The translations under genes were made by a program, and so were the position numbers. From the NCBI RefSeq assembly GCF_003331055.1, contig NZ_PUQD01000047.1:1-44541 (forward strand): a stretch of 44,541 bases of DNA, written 5' to 3'. Shown piece by piece: positions 1 through 7,290 of the stretch; position 1 is the stretch's first letter, and each line of letters begins with the position of its first letter. The DNA is from Pseudomonas sp. AFG_SD02_1510_Pfu_092 (lineage in GTDB: Bacteria; Pseudomonadota; Gammaproteobacteria; Pseudomonadales; Pseudomonadaceae). The notes beneath the pieces are model-generated. The model did no database searches. It was not told the origin of the DNA and saw nothing but the letters and a program-made list of their open reading frames with translations.

Positions 1-117
1 CCCCCCGCCCGCGGGCCAACCCCCCGGGTTGCACCCAGGGGGGCCCCGCGCCCCCCCGCCGGCCCCCCCCCCCCCCCCCCCGGGCCCCCCCCCCCCCCCG
101 GGGGGTGGGGGGGGCCC
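1..117. other. GC homopolymer artefact at window start
   Basis: This stretch is almost only C and G in long homopolymer blocks and resembles no gene or repeat elsewhere in the window. The same texture appears at the other end (from about 44430). I infer low-quality or erroneous terminal sequence. Normal sequence starts at about 118-150. Confidence 0.7.
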
Positions 118-143
118 CCGCGAAGGGCCGCAACGCGGCCCCA
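118..143. repeat. Partial REP-like palindrome
   Basis: A short GC hairpin (GGGCCGC, 2 bases, GCGGCCC) preceded by GCGAA resembles half of the repeat pair at 21939-22054. It lies just downstream of the cbcV stop codon and is truncated by the corrupted window end. Confidence 0.4.
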
Positions 144-149
144 ATTGCA

Positions 150-1328
150 TCAACCGTGGTTCTTGCCCAGCAGCGCGTGATACAGCTCGCTGTCGCCAAG
201 AATGCCCACCACCTTGTCATTCTCCTGCAGCACCAGCTTGTTGCCGGTCTGGTAACGAATCTGCAGCGCTTCACGCATGCCGATATCCGCATGCACCAGG
301 GTCGGCTTGCGGCCCAGCCCTTCGACCGACTGCCCCGGTGCCCAGTTCTGCATTTCCAGCCCGTTCTGCCCCTGGCGCGCGCGTTTGATCGAGTTGCCTT
401 CGCCCAGGTCCAGCCACGAATCGCCACCCGGGTCCAGGCACACCGAGCCGTTAACCCGCTTGCAGTTGTCCAGGCTACGCATCAGGCTGCGCCCGCACAG
501 CACGTTCAGTGGGTTAGTGTGGGCGACGAAAGTACGTACATATTCGTCGGCCGGGTTCAGCACGATCTCTTCCGGCTTGCTGTACTGGATGATCCGCCCG
601 TCTTTCATGATGGCAATGCGGCTACCCAGCTTCAGCGCCTCGTCCAGGTCGTGGCTGACGAACACGATGGTCTTGCTGAGCTTGGCCTGCAGGCCCAGCA
701 ATTCGTCTTGCAGGCCCTGGCGAATCAGTGGGTCGAGTGCCGAGAACGGTTCGTCCATCAACAGGATGTCGGCATCCATCGCCAGCGCCCGGGCCAGGCC
801 CACACGCTGCTGCATGCCGCCAGACAGTTCGTCGGGCTTCTTGTTGCGCCACTGGGTCAGGCCCACCAGCTCAAGCTTCTCGTCGACCAGCTTGCGCCGT
901 TCCTTTTCCGGGCGGCCCTGCATTTCCAGGCCAAAGCTGATGTTCTCGCGCACCGTCAGCCAGGGCATCAGGGCGAACTTCTGGAACACCATGGCGATGC
1001 GCTTGGTGCGCATCATCTTCAGTTCCGCCGGGGTGCAGTGGGCAATGTCGATGTGCTTGCCTTCGTGCTCGACGAACAGCTTGCCGCGGCTGACGGTGTT
1101 GAGGCCGTTGATGCAGCGCAGCAAACTCGACTTGCCCGAACCGGACAGGCCCATCAGCACGCAGATCTCGCCCTTCTGGATATCCAGGTTGGCCTTCTCG
1201 ACGCCGACCACCAGGCCAGTCTGCTTGAGGATCTGCTCGCGGGTCTTGCCCTGGTCGAGCAGCGACAGCGCCTCGCGCGGCTTGTTGGAGAAGATGACGT
1301 CGACGTCTTCGAAACGAATGATGCTCAT
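150..1328 (-). CDS. cbcV: Choline/betaine ABC transporter ATP-binding subunit CbcV
   Basis: This is the ATPase of an ABC importer for choline and related quaternary amines, acting on the inner face of the cytoplasmic membrane (392 aa). Visible motifs are Walker A GLSGSGKS at about residues 60-67, signature LSGGMQQR at 169-176 and Walker B ILLMDEP at 188-194. About 100 C-terminal residues follow the ATPase core, as in ProV/ChoV-type subunits with a regulatory tail. Its ATG overlaps the cbcW stop codon by 4 bases (ATGA), so the two are translationally coupled. It is the last gene of cbcXWV. The assignment to Cbc rather than a generic ProV rests on the neighbouring gbdR and betaine genes. The family is certain, the exact substrate inferred. 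Confidence 0.93.
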   Translation of the reverse strand: MSIIRFEDVDVIFSNKPREALSLLDQGKTREQILKQTGLVVGVEKANLDIQKGEICVLMGLSGSGKSSLLRCINGLNTVSRGKLFVEHEGKHIDIAHCTPAELKMMRTKRIAMVFQKFALMPWLTVRENISFGLEMQGRPEKERRKLVDEKLELVGLTQWRNKKPDELSGGMQQRVGLARALAMDADILLMDEPFSALDPLIRQGLQDELLGLQAKLSKTIVFVSHDLDEALKLGSRIAIMKDGRIIQYSKPEEIVLNPADEYVRTFVAHTNPLNVLCGRSLMRSLDNCKRVNGSVCLDPGGDSWLDLGEGNSIKRARQGQNGLEMQNWAPGQSVEGLGRKPTLVHADIGMREALQIRYQTGNKLVLQENDKVVGILGDSELYHALLGKNHG

Positions 1329-2170
1329 GCTTCACCCCTTGCCGGAAGGTCCGGTTGCTTGCAGATACGGTCGAGCATGATCGCCAGCAGCACGATCGCC
1401 AGGCCCGCTTCGAAGCCCAGGGAAATATCGGCGGTGTTCAGTGCGTTGACCACAGGTTTGCCCAGGCCGTCAGCGCCGACCAGGGCGGCGATCACCACCA
1501 TCGACAGCGACAGCATGATGCACTGGGTAACGCCGGCGGCGATGCTGGGCATCGCGTGCGGCAGTTCGATACGGGTGAGCAGCTGGCGCCGCGAGCAGCC
1601 AAACGCCTTGCCGGCGTCCAGCAGCTCCTGCGGGACGTCGCAGATGCCCAGGTAGGTGAGGCGGATCGGCGCGGCGATGGCGAACACCACGGTCGAGATC
1701 AGCCCCGGCACCACACCCAGGCCGAACAGGGTCAGGGTGGGGATCAGGTAGACGAAGGTGGGGACCGTCTGCATCAGGTCGAGTACCGGGCGCATGCCGG
1801 TATAGAACATCGGTTTGTGCGCGGCGACGATGCCCAGCGGCACGCCGATGGCCACGCAGACCACCGTGGCGAAGGTGACCTGCGCCAGGGTTTCCATGGT
1901 TTCCTGCCAGTAACCCAGGTTGAGGATCAACAGGAACGACAGGGCGACGAATGCGGTTAGCGCCCACTTGCGCTGGATGAAATGCGCCAGGGCGGCGAAC
2001 AGGGCGATGAGCACGAACGGATTGAAGAAGGTCAGGGCACTGGTGACGCCATGGATCATGAACTCCAGGCCCTGCGCGATGGCGTCGAAGTAATTCGCGC
2101 CGTTCTGGGTCAGCCACTCGACGAACGACGCGATGTACTCACCCAGGGGTATTTTCTGATCGATAAGCAT
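1325..2170 (-). CDS. cbcW: Choline/betaine ABC transporter permease CbcW
   Basis: This is the membrane-spanning permease of the quaternary-amine importer (281 aa, binding-protein-dependent transport inner membrane family, ProW/ChoW type). Several hydrophobic helices are visible, for example residues 40-75 and 95-120, and the conserved cytoplasmic loop that contacts the ATPase lies around residues 180-210 (LLDAGKAFGCS region). It sits between cbcX (85 bp upstream) and cbcV (4-base overlap). A 9-bp GC hairpin in the cbcX-cbcW gap may adjust its expression relative to the binding protein. A weak GGAAG ribosome site lies about 12 bases before the ATG. Confidence 0.92.
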   Translation of the reverse strand: MLIDQKIPLGEYIASFVEWLTQNGANYFDAIAQGLEFMIHGVTSALTFFNPFVLIALFAALAHFIQRKWALTAFVALSFLLILNLGYWQETMETLAQVTFATVVCVAIGVPLGIVAAHKPMFYTGMRPVLDLMQTVPTFVYLIPTLTLFGLGVVPGLISTVVFAIAAPIRLTYLGICDVPQELLDAGKAFGCSRRQLLTRIELPHAMPSIAAGVTQCIMLSLSMVVIAALVGADGLGKPVVNALNTADISLGFEAGLAIVLLAIMLDRICKQPDLPARGEA

Positions 2171-2207
2171 GATAGCGAGCTTCCACCTGCATAGATTGAA
2201 ATCAACC

Positions 2208-2231
2208 CGGGGCAGGCACGGTCCTGCCCCG
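2208..2231 (-). promoter_or_regulatory. Intercistronic hairpin between cbcX and cbcW
   Basis: A perfect 9-bp GC stem (CGGGGCAGG, 6-base loop, CCTGCCCCG) lies between the binding-protein gene and the permease gene. There is no U-run after it on the minus strand, so it is unlikely to be a full terminator. Such hairpins often stabilise or partly uncouple binding-protein mRNA; that role here is inferred. Confidence 0.6.
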
Positions 2232-2254
2232 AGGTAGCGCTATGGCGTATTGCG

Positions 2255-3202
2255 TTATTGCGTCAGCTTGGCCTTGGCCGCCTCCAGGCCGGGTTTGCCA
2301 TCAACGGTGGTGACACCGGCCAGCCAGGCATCCAGCTTGCCAGGGTTGTCCTTGAGCCACTTCCTGGCAGCCGCATCGGGTTTCATCTTGTCGTCCAGGA
2401 CATAGCCCATCATGGTGCTTTCATCCTTGAGCTCGAACGACAGGTTCTTCAACAGCTGGCCAACGTTGCTGCATTCCTGCACATAGCCCTTGCGGGTGTT
2501 GGTCAATACGGTCGCCTTGCCGAACTCGGGGCCGAAGAACTCGTCCCCGCCGGTCAGGTACTGCATCTTGAAGCGCGTGTTCATCGGGTGCGGTTCCCAG
2601 CCGAGGAACACGATGGCCTCGCCGCGTTTCTGCGCACGGTCGACCTGCGACAGCATGCCGGCCTCGCTGGACTGGACGATCTTGAAACCGGCGTCCTTCA
2701 GGCCGAAGGCGTTCTTGTCGATCATGCTCTGGATGGTGCGGTTGCCATCGTTGCCGGGCTCGATGCCGTAGATCTTGCCGTCCAGCTCCTGCTTGAACTT
2801 GGGAATGTCGGCGAAATCCTTCAGACCCTTGTCATACAGCGCCTGGGGTACGGCCAAGGTGTACTTGGCGTTCTCCAGGTTGGCGCGCACGGTTTCCACG
2901 GTGCCTGCATCGCGGTACTGCTTGATGTCGTTCTCCATGGTCGGCATCCAGTTGCCGAGAAACACGTCCAGGTCCTTGCCGGTGGCCAGCGACTTGTAGG
3001 TCACCGGTACCGAGATCATGGTGGTGTGGGTCTTGTAACCCAGTGCTTCGAGCACAACGCTGGTGGTCGCGGTAGTGACCGTGATGTCGGTCCAGCCGAC
3101 ATCCGAGAACCGTACCGTCTGGCATTGCTCGGGTTCGGCGGCCTGGGCCAGCAAAGGCGCGGACAGCAACGCAACCAGCAACAGCGAGGGTGAACCTTTC
3201 AT
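2255..3202 (-). CDS. cbcX: Choline ABC transporter periplasmic binding protein CbcX
   Basis: This periplasmic substrate-binding protein (315 aa, OpuAC/ChoX family) delivers choline or betaine to CbcWV. An N-terminal signal peptide (basic start, leucine/alanine core, likely cleavage after AQA around residue 21) is followed by the mature protein. Trp37 (VGWTD) and Trp85 (LGNWMP), plus a later GWEPHPMN segment, are the kind of aromatic residues that form the cation-pi cage of this family. The ATG at 3202 has GGAG about 8 bases upstream. It is first gene of cbcXWV and divergent from sdaA; their shared 453-bp gap holds a repeated motif that may be the GbdR site. Confidence 0.93.
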   Translation of the reverse strand: MKGSPSLLLVALLSAPLLAQAAEPEQCQTVRFSDVGWTDITVTTATTSVVLEALGYKTHTTMISVPVTYKSLATGKDLDVFLGNWMPTMENDIKQYRDAGTVETVRANLENAKYTLAVPQALYDKGLKDFADIPKFKQELDGKIYGIEPGNDGNRTIQSMIDKNAFGLKDAGFKIVQSSEAGMLSQVDRAQKRGEAIVFLGWEPHPMNTRFKMQYLTGGDEFFGPEFGKATVLTNTRKGYVQECSNVGQLLKNLSFELKDESTMMGYVLDDKMKPDAAARKWLKDNPGKLDAWLAGVTTVDGKPGLEAAKAKLTQ

Positions 3203-3655
3203 GGATGGACTCCTGTGATTTTGTCTTCGGGTTCGCGTGGGTCGCCGGGCTTTCTCAGGGTCCGGTCGACCAGGCCTGCAGAGGGCAGGATGCGTGGCCG
3301 TGCTTTACGAGTCGCTTTCGATAATCCTCCAGCGCCGGGCAATCGCCTACTGGTAGGGTCGTATCCAGTACGGAACGGGTCGTATCCAGTATGGGCGATG
3401 TCGCTTATGGGTTTTTCCACCCCTTCAGCCGCATTTTTGCGTCACCAGGCCACCGGAAAGCGGCGCGGCGAGGGCAGTGCCGCAGCTAAAAACAGCACGG
3501 CGCTGCTGGACAAAAGTACGTCGGTTGCAGACGGCGAGGGGGGCGACAAAAGCCCGATGATGCGTGCATTCAAGGCGGCCCGCTGTTTCAGCCTAGCAGC
3601 TGCCCCGCCCTGCGCATGGCGCGCAGAGACAAGCCCAGCAAGAGGTGATTCGACA
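3203..3655. other. Divergent intergenic region cbcX / sdaA
   Basis: This 453-bp gap separates the divergent cbcX and sdaA genes and contains no convincing gene. It carries the 21-bp-spaced direct repeat at 3356-3405 (see that entry). Open frames extend upstream from sdaA through this region, but the ribosome site AGAGGTG just before 3656 and family length argue against using them. Confidence 0.6.
3356..3405. promoter_or_regulatory. Candidate GbdR operator upstream of cbcX/sdaA
   Basis: The 15-mer GGGTCGTATCCAGTA occurs at 3356-3370 and exactly again at 3377-3391, a 21-bp period, followed by TGTCGC at 3400-3405. The resulting series GGTCGT, GGTCGT, TGTCGC is spaced 21 and 22 bp. AraC-family activators commonly bind direct repeats two helical turns apart, and GbdR is encoded nearby. 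The 10-mer CGATGTCGCT at 3396-3405 recurs between gbcA and gbcB. Identity of the binding protein is inferred. Confidence 0.5.
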
Positions 3656-5032
3656 ATGGCCATCAGCGTGTTCGACCTGTTCAAGATCGGTGTCGGGCCC
3701 TCCAGCTCCCACACCGTCGGCCCCATGCGGGCTGGCGCCCTGTTCGTCCAGGGCCTGCGGGAACGCGGCGAGCTGCAGCGTGTGAAGCGCATCGAAGTGC
3801 GCCTGTATGGCTCGCTGTCGGCCACCGGTATCGGCCACGGTACCGACAACGCCACCATCATGGGCCTGATGGGCGAATGGCCTGACGCCATCGACCCGAC
3901 CCAGATCGTGCCGCGTATCGCCGACCTGCGCGAAACCAGCACGCTGCTGCTGGACAACCGCCTGCCGATCGAATTCGTCTGGGCCCGCGACATGCTGCTG
4001 CTGGACGAGAACCTGCCTTACCACCCCAATGCCATGACCCTGATCGCCGAAGATGAGCAGGGCGAGCTGCACCGCGACACCTACTACTCGGTCGGTGGCG
4101 GCTTCGTGGTCGATGCCGCACAGGCCGCCAGCGGCGTGCTGGATGCCGATCAGACGGTGCTGCCGTACGATTTCAACAGTGCCGATGAACTGCTGCGCCT
4201 GTGCAAACAAAACGACCTCAGCGTGTCGCAATTGATGATGGCCAACGAGAAGGTCTGGCGCAGCGAGCAAGAGATCCACGCTGGCCTGCACAAGCTCTGG
4301 GAAGCCATGCAGGAATGCGTCAACAATGGCCTGAAATACGAAGGCACGCTGCCCGGCGGGCTGAACGTGCGTCGCCGTGCCGCCAAGCTGCACCGCAGCC
4401 TGCAGGAAATCGGCAAACCCAACGTGATCGGCTCGACCATGAGCGCCATGGAGTGGGTCAACCTGTTTGCCCTGGCGGTCAACGAAGAGAACGCCGCCGG
4501 CGGGCGCATGGTCACCGCGCCTACCAACGGCGCGGCGGGCATCATCCCGGCGGTGTTGCACTACTACATGCGTTTCAGCGATGCGGTGAACGAGTCCAAC
4601 GTGGTCGACTTCTTCCTCGCGGCGGCGGCCGTGGGCATTCTGTGCAAGAAGAACGCGTCGATTTCCGGTGCCGAAGTGGGCTGCCAGGGTGAGGTCGGCT
4701 CGGCCTGTGCCATGGCGGCTGCCGGGCTGGCCGAGGTGCTGGGCGCTACGCCGCCGCAGGTGGAAAACGCTGCCGAGATCGCCCTGGAGCACAACCTCGG
4801 CCTGACCTGCGACCCGGTCGGTGGGCTGGTGCAGGTGCCGTGCATCGAGCGCAACGCCATTGCTGCAGTCAAGGCTATCAACGCCGTGCAGATGGCCCTG
4901 CGCGGTGATGGCGAGCACTTCATCTCGCTCGACCAGGTGATCCGCACCATGCGCGATACCGGCGCCGACATGCACGACAAGTACAAAGAAACCTCGCGTG
5001 GTGGTTTGGCGGTCAGTGCGATCGAGTGCTGA
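3656..5032 (+). CDS. sdaA: L-serine ammonia-lyase, single-chain iron-sulfur type
   Basis: This enzyme converts L-serine to pyruvate and ammonia with a [4Fe-4S] cluster, the last step that feeds betaine-derived glycine/serine into central metabolism. It is 458 aa, normal for the one-polypeptide type. The N-terminal beta domain starts with GVGPSSSHTVGPM (residues 12-24), and the alpha domain has the cluster cysteines at 343 (EVGCQGE), 385 (TCDPVGG) and 396 (VPCIERN). The start at 3656 is chosen because AGAGGTG lies 7 bases upstream and it aligns with the family N-terminus. It lies between the choline transporter and gbdR, suggesting control by GbdR. The symbol sdaA or sdaB is a matter of naming. 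Confidence 0.95.
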   Translation: MAISVFDLFKIGVGPSSSHTVGPMRAGALFVQGLRERGELQRVKRIEVRLYGSLSATGIGHGTDNATIMGLMGEWPDAIDPTQIVPRIADLRETSTLLLDNRLPIEFVWARDMLLLDENLPYHPNAMTLIAEDEQGELHRDTYYSVGGGFVVDAAQAASGVLDADQTVLPYDFNSADELLRLCKQNDLSVSQLMMANEKVWRSEQEIHAGLHKLWEAMQECVNNGLKYEGTLPGGLNVRRRAAKLHRSLQEIGKPNVIGSTMSAMEWVNLFALAVNEENAAGGRMVTAPTNGAAGIIPAVLHYYMRFSDAVNESNVVDFFLAAAAVGILCKKNASISGAEVGCQGEVGSACAMAAAGLAEVLGATPPQVENAAEIALEHNLGLTCDPVGGLVQVPCIERNAIAAVKAINAVQMALRGDGEHFISLDQVIRTMRDTGADMHDKYKETSRGGLAVSAIEC

Positions 5033-5046
5033 TTGCTGTTGACTCC

Positions 5047-5144
5047 GGGGCCTCTTCGCGGGTGAACCCGCTCCCACCCGTACAGCGCTGCCTGCAAGAG
5101 CAATGCGGTACCTGTGGGAGCGGGTTCACCCGCGAAGGGGCCCT
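5047..5144. repeat. REP pair (inverted)
   Basis: Two facing copies of the GC-rich palindrome with core CGCGGGTGAACCCGCTCCCA, separated by about 30 bases, lie just downstream of sdaA. They probably act as a transcription end or mRNA-stabilising element. Confidence 0.85.
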
Positions 5145-5243
5145 TGAGGTTTGAAGCCGGTGCGATACCGCCATCAAATGCTCGCTTATGGTGCAGGCAA
5201 CCCATACCGGTTGTCGGCTGTCGCTATCGGAGAGGGGGTTGTC

Positions 5244-5294
5244 GGTGACACTTAATAGTGTCGTTTCTGGGCAACCTGCACCAAGCGTGTCACC
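5244..5294. promoter_or_regulatory. Nested palindromes in gbdR upstream region
   Basis: GGTGACAC at 5244-5251 is matched by its exact reverse complement GTGTCACC at 5287-5294. Within the left arm, GACACT-TAAT-AGTGTC (5247-5262) forms a second dyad. The arrangement looks like a regulator-binding site about 250-300 bp upstream of gbdR. No known consensus was recognised. Confidence 0.4.
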
Positions 5295-5540
5295 AAACTG
5301 CTCAGCGGTTACACGCACGGCGCCTAGAACGGGCGTTTGCGAAGATGTCCCAACGCGATCGAAGCCCCTGAATTGCCGAATAAAGGCGTCGTTTTCAGGT
5401 TTTTTCGGATAGCCGTTCAATTTCAGGCACGGCGTTTGCGTTGAGATTGCGACCAAGCCCCCGCACACGAAACGGGGGTCATAACAAGAAATCAGTGCCT
5501 GCCTGAGGCACACCCTGCATTTGTGTGAGGAGAAACCGCG

Positions 5541-6647
5541 ATGACGTCCTACACCTCCGGGAACCCAACCCAGAACCGCACAGCACCCCAGTCCATCGGG
5601 TTTCTTCTATTGGACAATTTCACCCTGATTTCCCTGGCGTCGGCGGTCGAGCCACTGCGCATGGCCAACCAGCTGTCCGGCCGTGAGCTGTACCGCTGGC
5701 ATACCCTCACCGTCGATGGCGGCCAGGTGTGGGCCAGCGACGGTTTGCAGATCACCCCCGACGCCGCCATGCACAGCGCCCCGCCGATGGACACCGTGAT
5801 CGTCTGTGGCGGCGTCGGCATCCAGCGCACCGTCACCCGTGAGCATGTCACCTGGCTGCAGGCCCAGGCGCGCCAGTCGCGTCGCCTGGGGGCAGTGTGC
5901 ACCGGCAGCTGGGCGCTGGCCTGCGCCGGCCTGCTCGACGGCTTCGATTGCAGCGTCCACTGGGAGTGCCTGGCGGCGATGCAGGAAGCCTATCCGCGCG
6001 TGAACATGAGCACCCGCCTGTTCACCCTCGACCGCAACCGCTTCACCAGCTCTGGCGGCACCGCGCCGCTGGACATGATGCTGCACCTGATCAGCCGCGA
6101 CCACGGCCGCGAACTGTCGGCGGCAATCTCGGAAATGTTCGTCTACGAGCGCATTCGCAACGAGCAGGACCACCAGCGCGTACCGCTCAAGCACATGCTC
6201 GGCACCAACCAGCCGAAACTGCAGGAAATCGTTGCGCTGATGGAGGCCAACCTCGAAGAACCGATCGACCTCGACGAACTGGCGGTCTACGTCTCGGTGT
6301 CGCGCCGCCAGCTCGAGCGCCTGTTCCAGAAGTACCTGCATTGCTCGCCGTCGCGTTACTACCTGAAGCTGCGCCTGATCCGCGCGCGGCAGCTGCTGAA
6401 GCAGACGCCGATGTCGATCATCGAAGTGGCGTCGGTGTGCGGTTTCGTGTCCACCCCGCACTTCTCCAAGTGCTACCGCGAGTACTTCGGCATTCCGCCG
6501 CGTGACGAGCGCGTAGGCTCCAACACGGCGCAGCAGGTGGCGATGATGCCGATCCCGCAGGCCTTGACCCTGTCGCCGCACAGCGGCCCGATGGCGGCCC
6601 TGAGCCAGGCGCGCAACGAGTCGACCTTTGCCAGTGTAAGGCTCTGA
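5541..6647 (+). CDS. gbdR: GbdR, AraC-family activator of glycine betaine catabolism
   Basis: This is the transcription activator that senses glycine betaine/dimethylglycine and switches on betaine catabolic and transport genes. It is 368 aa, the expected size. The N-terminal half (about residues 18-190) is a DJ-1/PfpI (GATase-1-like) domain, with the CTGSWALA segment in the place of the nucleophile elbow. The C-terminal part (about 230-330) carries two AraC helix-turn-helix units (LDELAVYVSVSRRQLERLF; MSIIEVASVCGFVSTPHFSKCYREYFG region). GAGGAG precedes the ATG. It is monocistronic, closed by a very strong inverted repeat at 6655-6752. Position beside cbcXWV, sdaA and the gbc/dgc genes makes the assignment firm. 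Confidence 0.95.
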   Translation: MTSYTSGNPTQNRTAPQSIGFLLLDNFTLISLASAVEPLRMANQLSGRELYRWHTLTVDGGQVWASDGLQITPDAAMHSAPPMDTVIVCGGVGIQRTVTREHVTWLQAQARQSRRLGAVCTGSWALACAGLLDGFDCSVHWECLAAMQEAYPRVNMSTRLFTLDRNRFTSSGGTAPLDMMLHLISRDHGRELSAAISEMFVYERIRNEQDHQRVPLKHMLGTNQPKLQEIVALMEANLEEPIDLDELAVYVSVSRRQLERLFQKYLHCSPSRYYLKLRLIRARQLLKQTPMSIIEVASVCGFVSTPHFSKCYREYFGIPPRDERVGSNTAQQVAMMPIPQALTLSPHSGPMAALSQARNESTFASVRL

Positions 6648-6654
6648 AACGGCG

Positions 6655-6752
6655 CTGGCCCCTTCGCGGGCTTGCCCGCTCCCACAGGTACTGCACTGCT
6701 TTCGAGTTCAGTGCAGTACCTGTGGGAGCGGGTTCACCCGCGAAGAGGCCAG
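6655..6752. repeat. REP pair forming a long hairpin after gbdR
   Basis: Two inverted REP copies are extended inward by GTACTGCAC / GTGCAGTAC, so almost the whole 98 bases folds as one hairpin. It sits between the convergent gbdR and the 85-aa gene and probably ends transcription from both sides. Confidence 0.85.
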
Positions 6753-6766
6753 TTCAGGAAAACGAA

Positions 6767-7024
6767 TCAGGCGCGCTTGTTGAACTGCGCCAGCGCCGGC
6801 AGCAGCTGCTTGTCGATAGCCTGGCGCACCGCCGGCAGAATCGTCGCGCTACCGGTGTACATCTGCTCCACCATCCCCTTCAGCGCCCGTGCATTGGGCT
6901 CGGTCAGCCCGCGCACCACCGCTTCGCAGGCCTGCTCGGCAGTGGCCCCGGCCGGAATCTCGAACCCGCGCGCGCGCAGGTGGCCTGCCAGATCGTCCTG
7001 GTCAATCAAATCCGCATGCATCAT
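6767..7024 (-). CDS. Small protein of unknown function, 85 aa
   Basis: I do not recognise this protein. It begins MMHADLIDQDD and ends in a basic tail (FNKRA), has no signal peptide or cysteine, and looks alpha-helical with one alanine-rich central segment. An open frame continues upstream, but the start at 7024 is preferred because AGGGAC lies about 8 bases before it. It lies 266 bp downstream of cdhB on the same strand, with a candidate plus-strand RNA gene in the gap. Codon use appears normal for the genome. It may belong to the carnitine transcript or stand alone. Confidence 0.65.
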   Translation of the reverse strand: MMHADLIDQDDLAGHLRARGFEIPAGATAEQACEAVVRGLTEPNARALKGMVEQMYTGSATILPAVRQAIDKQLLPALAQFNKRA

Positions 7025-7074
7025 GGCTGTTGTCCCTTTTATCGCTAAGAGAGTGCTGCTGTGATTTACGACCG

Positions 7075-7112
7075 ATTCTGTGACGCCGGCGACATGCCCG
7101 CAACAACAGAAT
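7075..7112. promoter_or_regulatory. Inverted repeat next to candidate sigma-54 promoter
   Basis: ATTCTGT (7075-7081) and ACAGAAT (7106-7112) are perfect 7-bp arms around a 24-base GC-rich spacer. The right arm touches the -24 element of the candidate promoter at 7112-7127, so it could be an activator or repressor site. No known consensus matched. Confidence 0.35.
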
Positions 7113-7127
7113 GGCGCCGTGGCTGCT
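7112..7127 (+). promoter_or_regulatory. Candidate sigma-54 (-24/-12) promoter
   Basis: TGGCGC-N6-TGCT has the invariant GG (7113-7114) and GC (7125-7126) separated by exactly 10 bases. By eye it matches about 9 of 13 consensus positions. The predicted transcript start, about 12 bases on, falls at 7137-7138, right where paired hairpin arms begin. Confidence 0.4.
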
Positions 7128-7137
7128 TTGGCTAAGA

Positions 7138-7290
7138 ACAGGTCGTTCCCGGCTAAATCGACCTGCCGGGAAGTGCGCACACTCAAGCCATCTACCCGCA
7201 ACGGAGGGTTTGGTCACCCTCATTCGTGCACAGTGGATGTTGCTCGCTCTTGGCCCCGGATGCTCACGGCTTTCCGGGGTTATTTTTTTT
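7138..7290 (+). ncRNA. Candidate structured small RNA in carnitine cluster
   Basis: No protein gene explains this plus-strand stretch between two minus-strand genes. It begins with two interleaved perfect 7-bp inverted repeats directly abutting: CAGGTCG (7139-7145) with CGACCTG (7159-7165), and TTCCCGG (7146-7152) with CCGGGAA (7166-7172). Both pairings cannot easily form together, which suggests two alternative folds. A third hairpin GAGGGT-6-ACCCTC is at 7204-7221. It ends with an intrinsic terminator: CCCCGGA (7254-7260), TCCGGGG (7273-7279), then a run of eight T to 7290. I did not recognise it as a known Pseudomonas RNA. Presence of an RNA is inference. Confidence 0.45.
7254..7290 (+). 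terminator. Intrinsic terminator on plus strand
   Basis: A 7-bp GC stem with a 12-base loop is followed by TTA and eight T. The U-run is on the plus strand only, so it does not terminate cdhB (minus strand); it implies plus-strand transcription entering from about 7130. Confidence 0.65.

Larger units (their letters stand above)
5033..5540. other. Intergenic region upstream of gbdR
   Basis: This 508-bp gap has no gene. It holds a REP pair (5047-5144), nested palindromes at 5244-5294, and an inverted repeat GTGCCT-5-AGGCAC at 5495-5511, about 30 bases before the gbdR start. A ribosome site (GAGGAG) lies directly before the gbdR ATG. The palindromes suggest regulated transcription of gbdR; published work reports CbrB and NtrC control in P. 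aeruginosa, but I could not match their consensus sites here. Confidence 0.5.
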
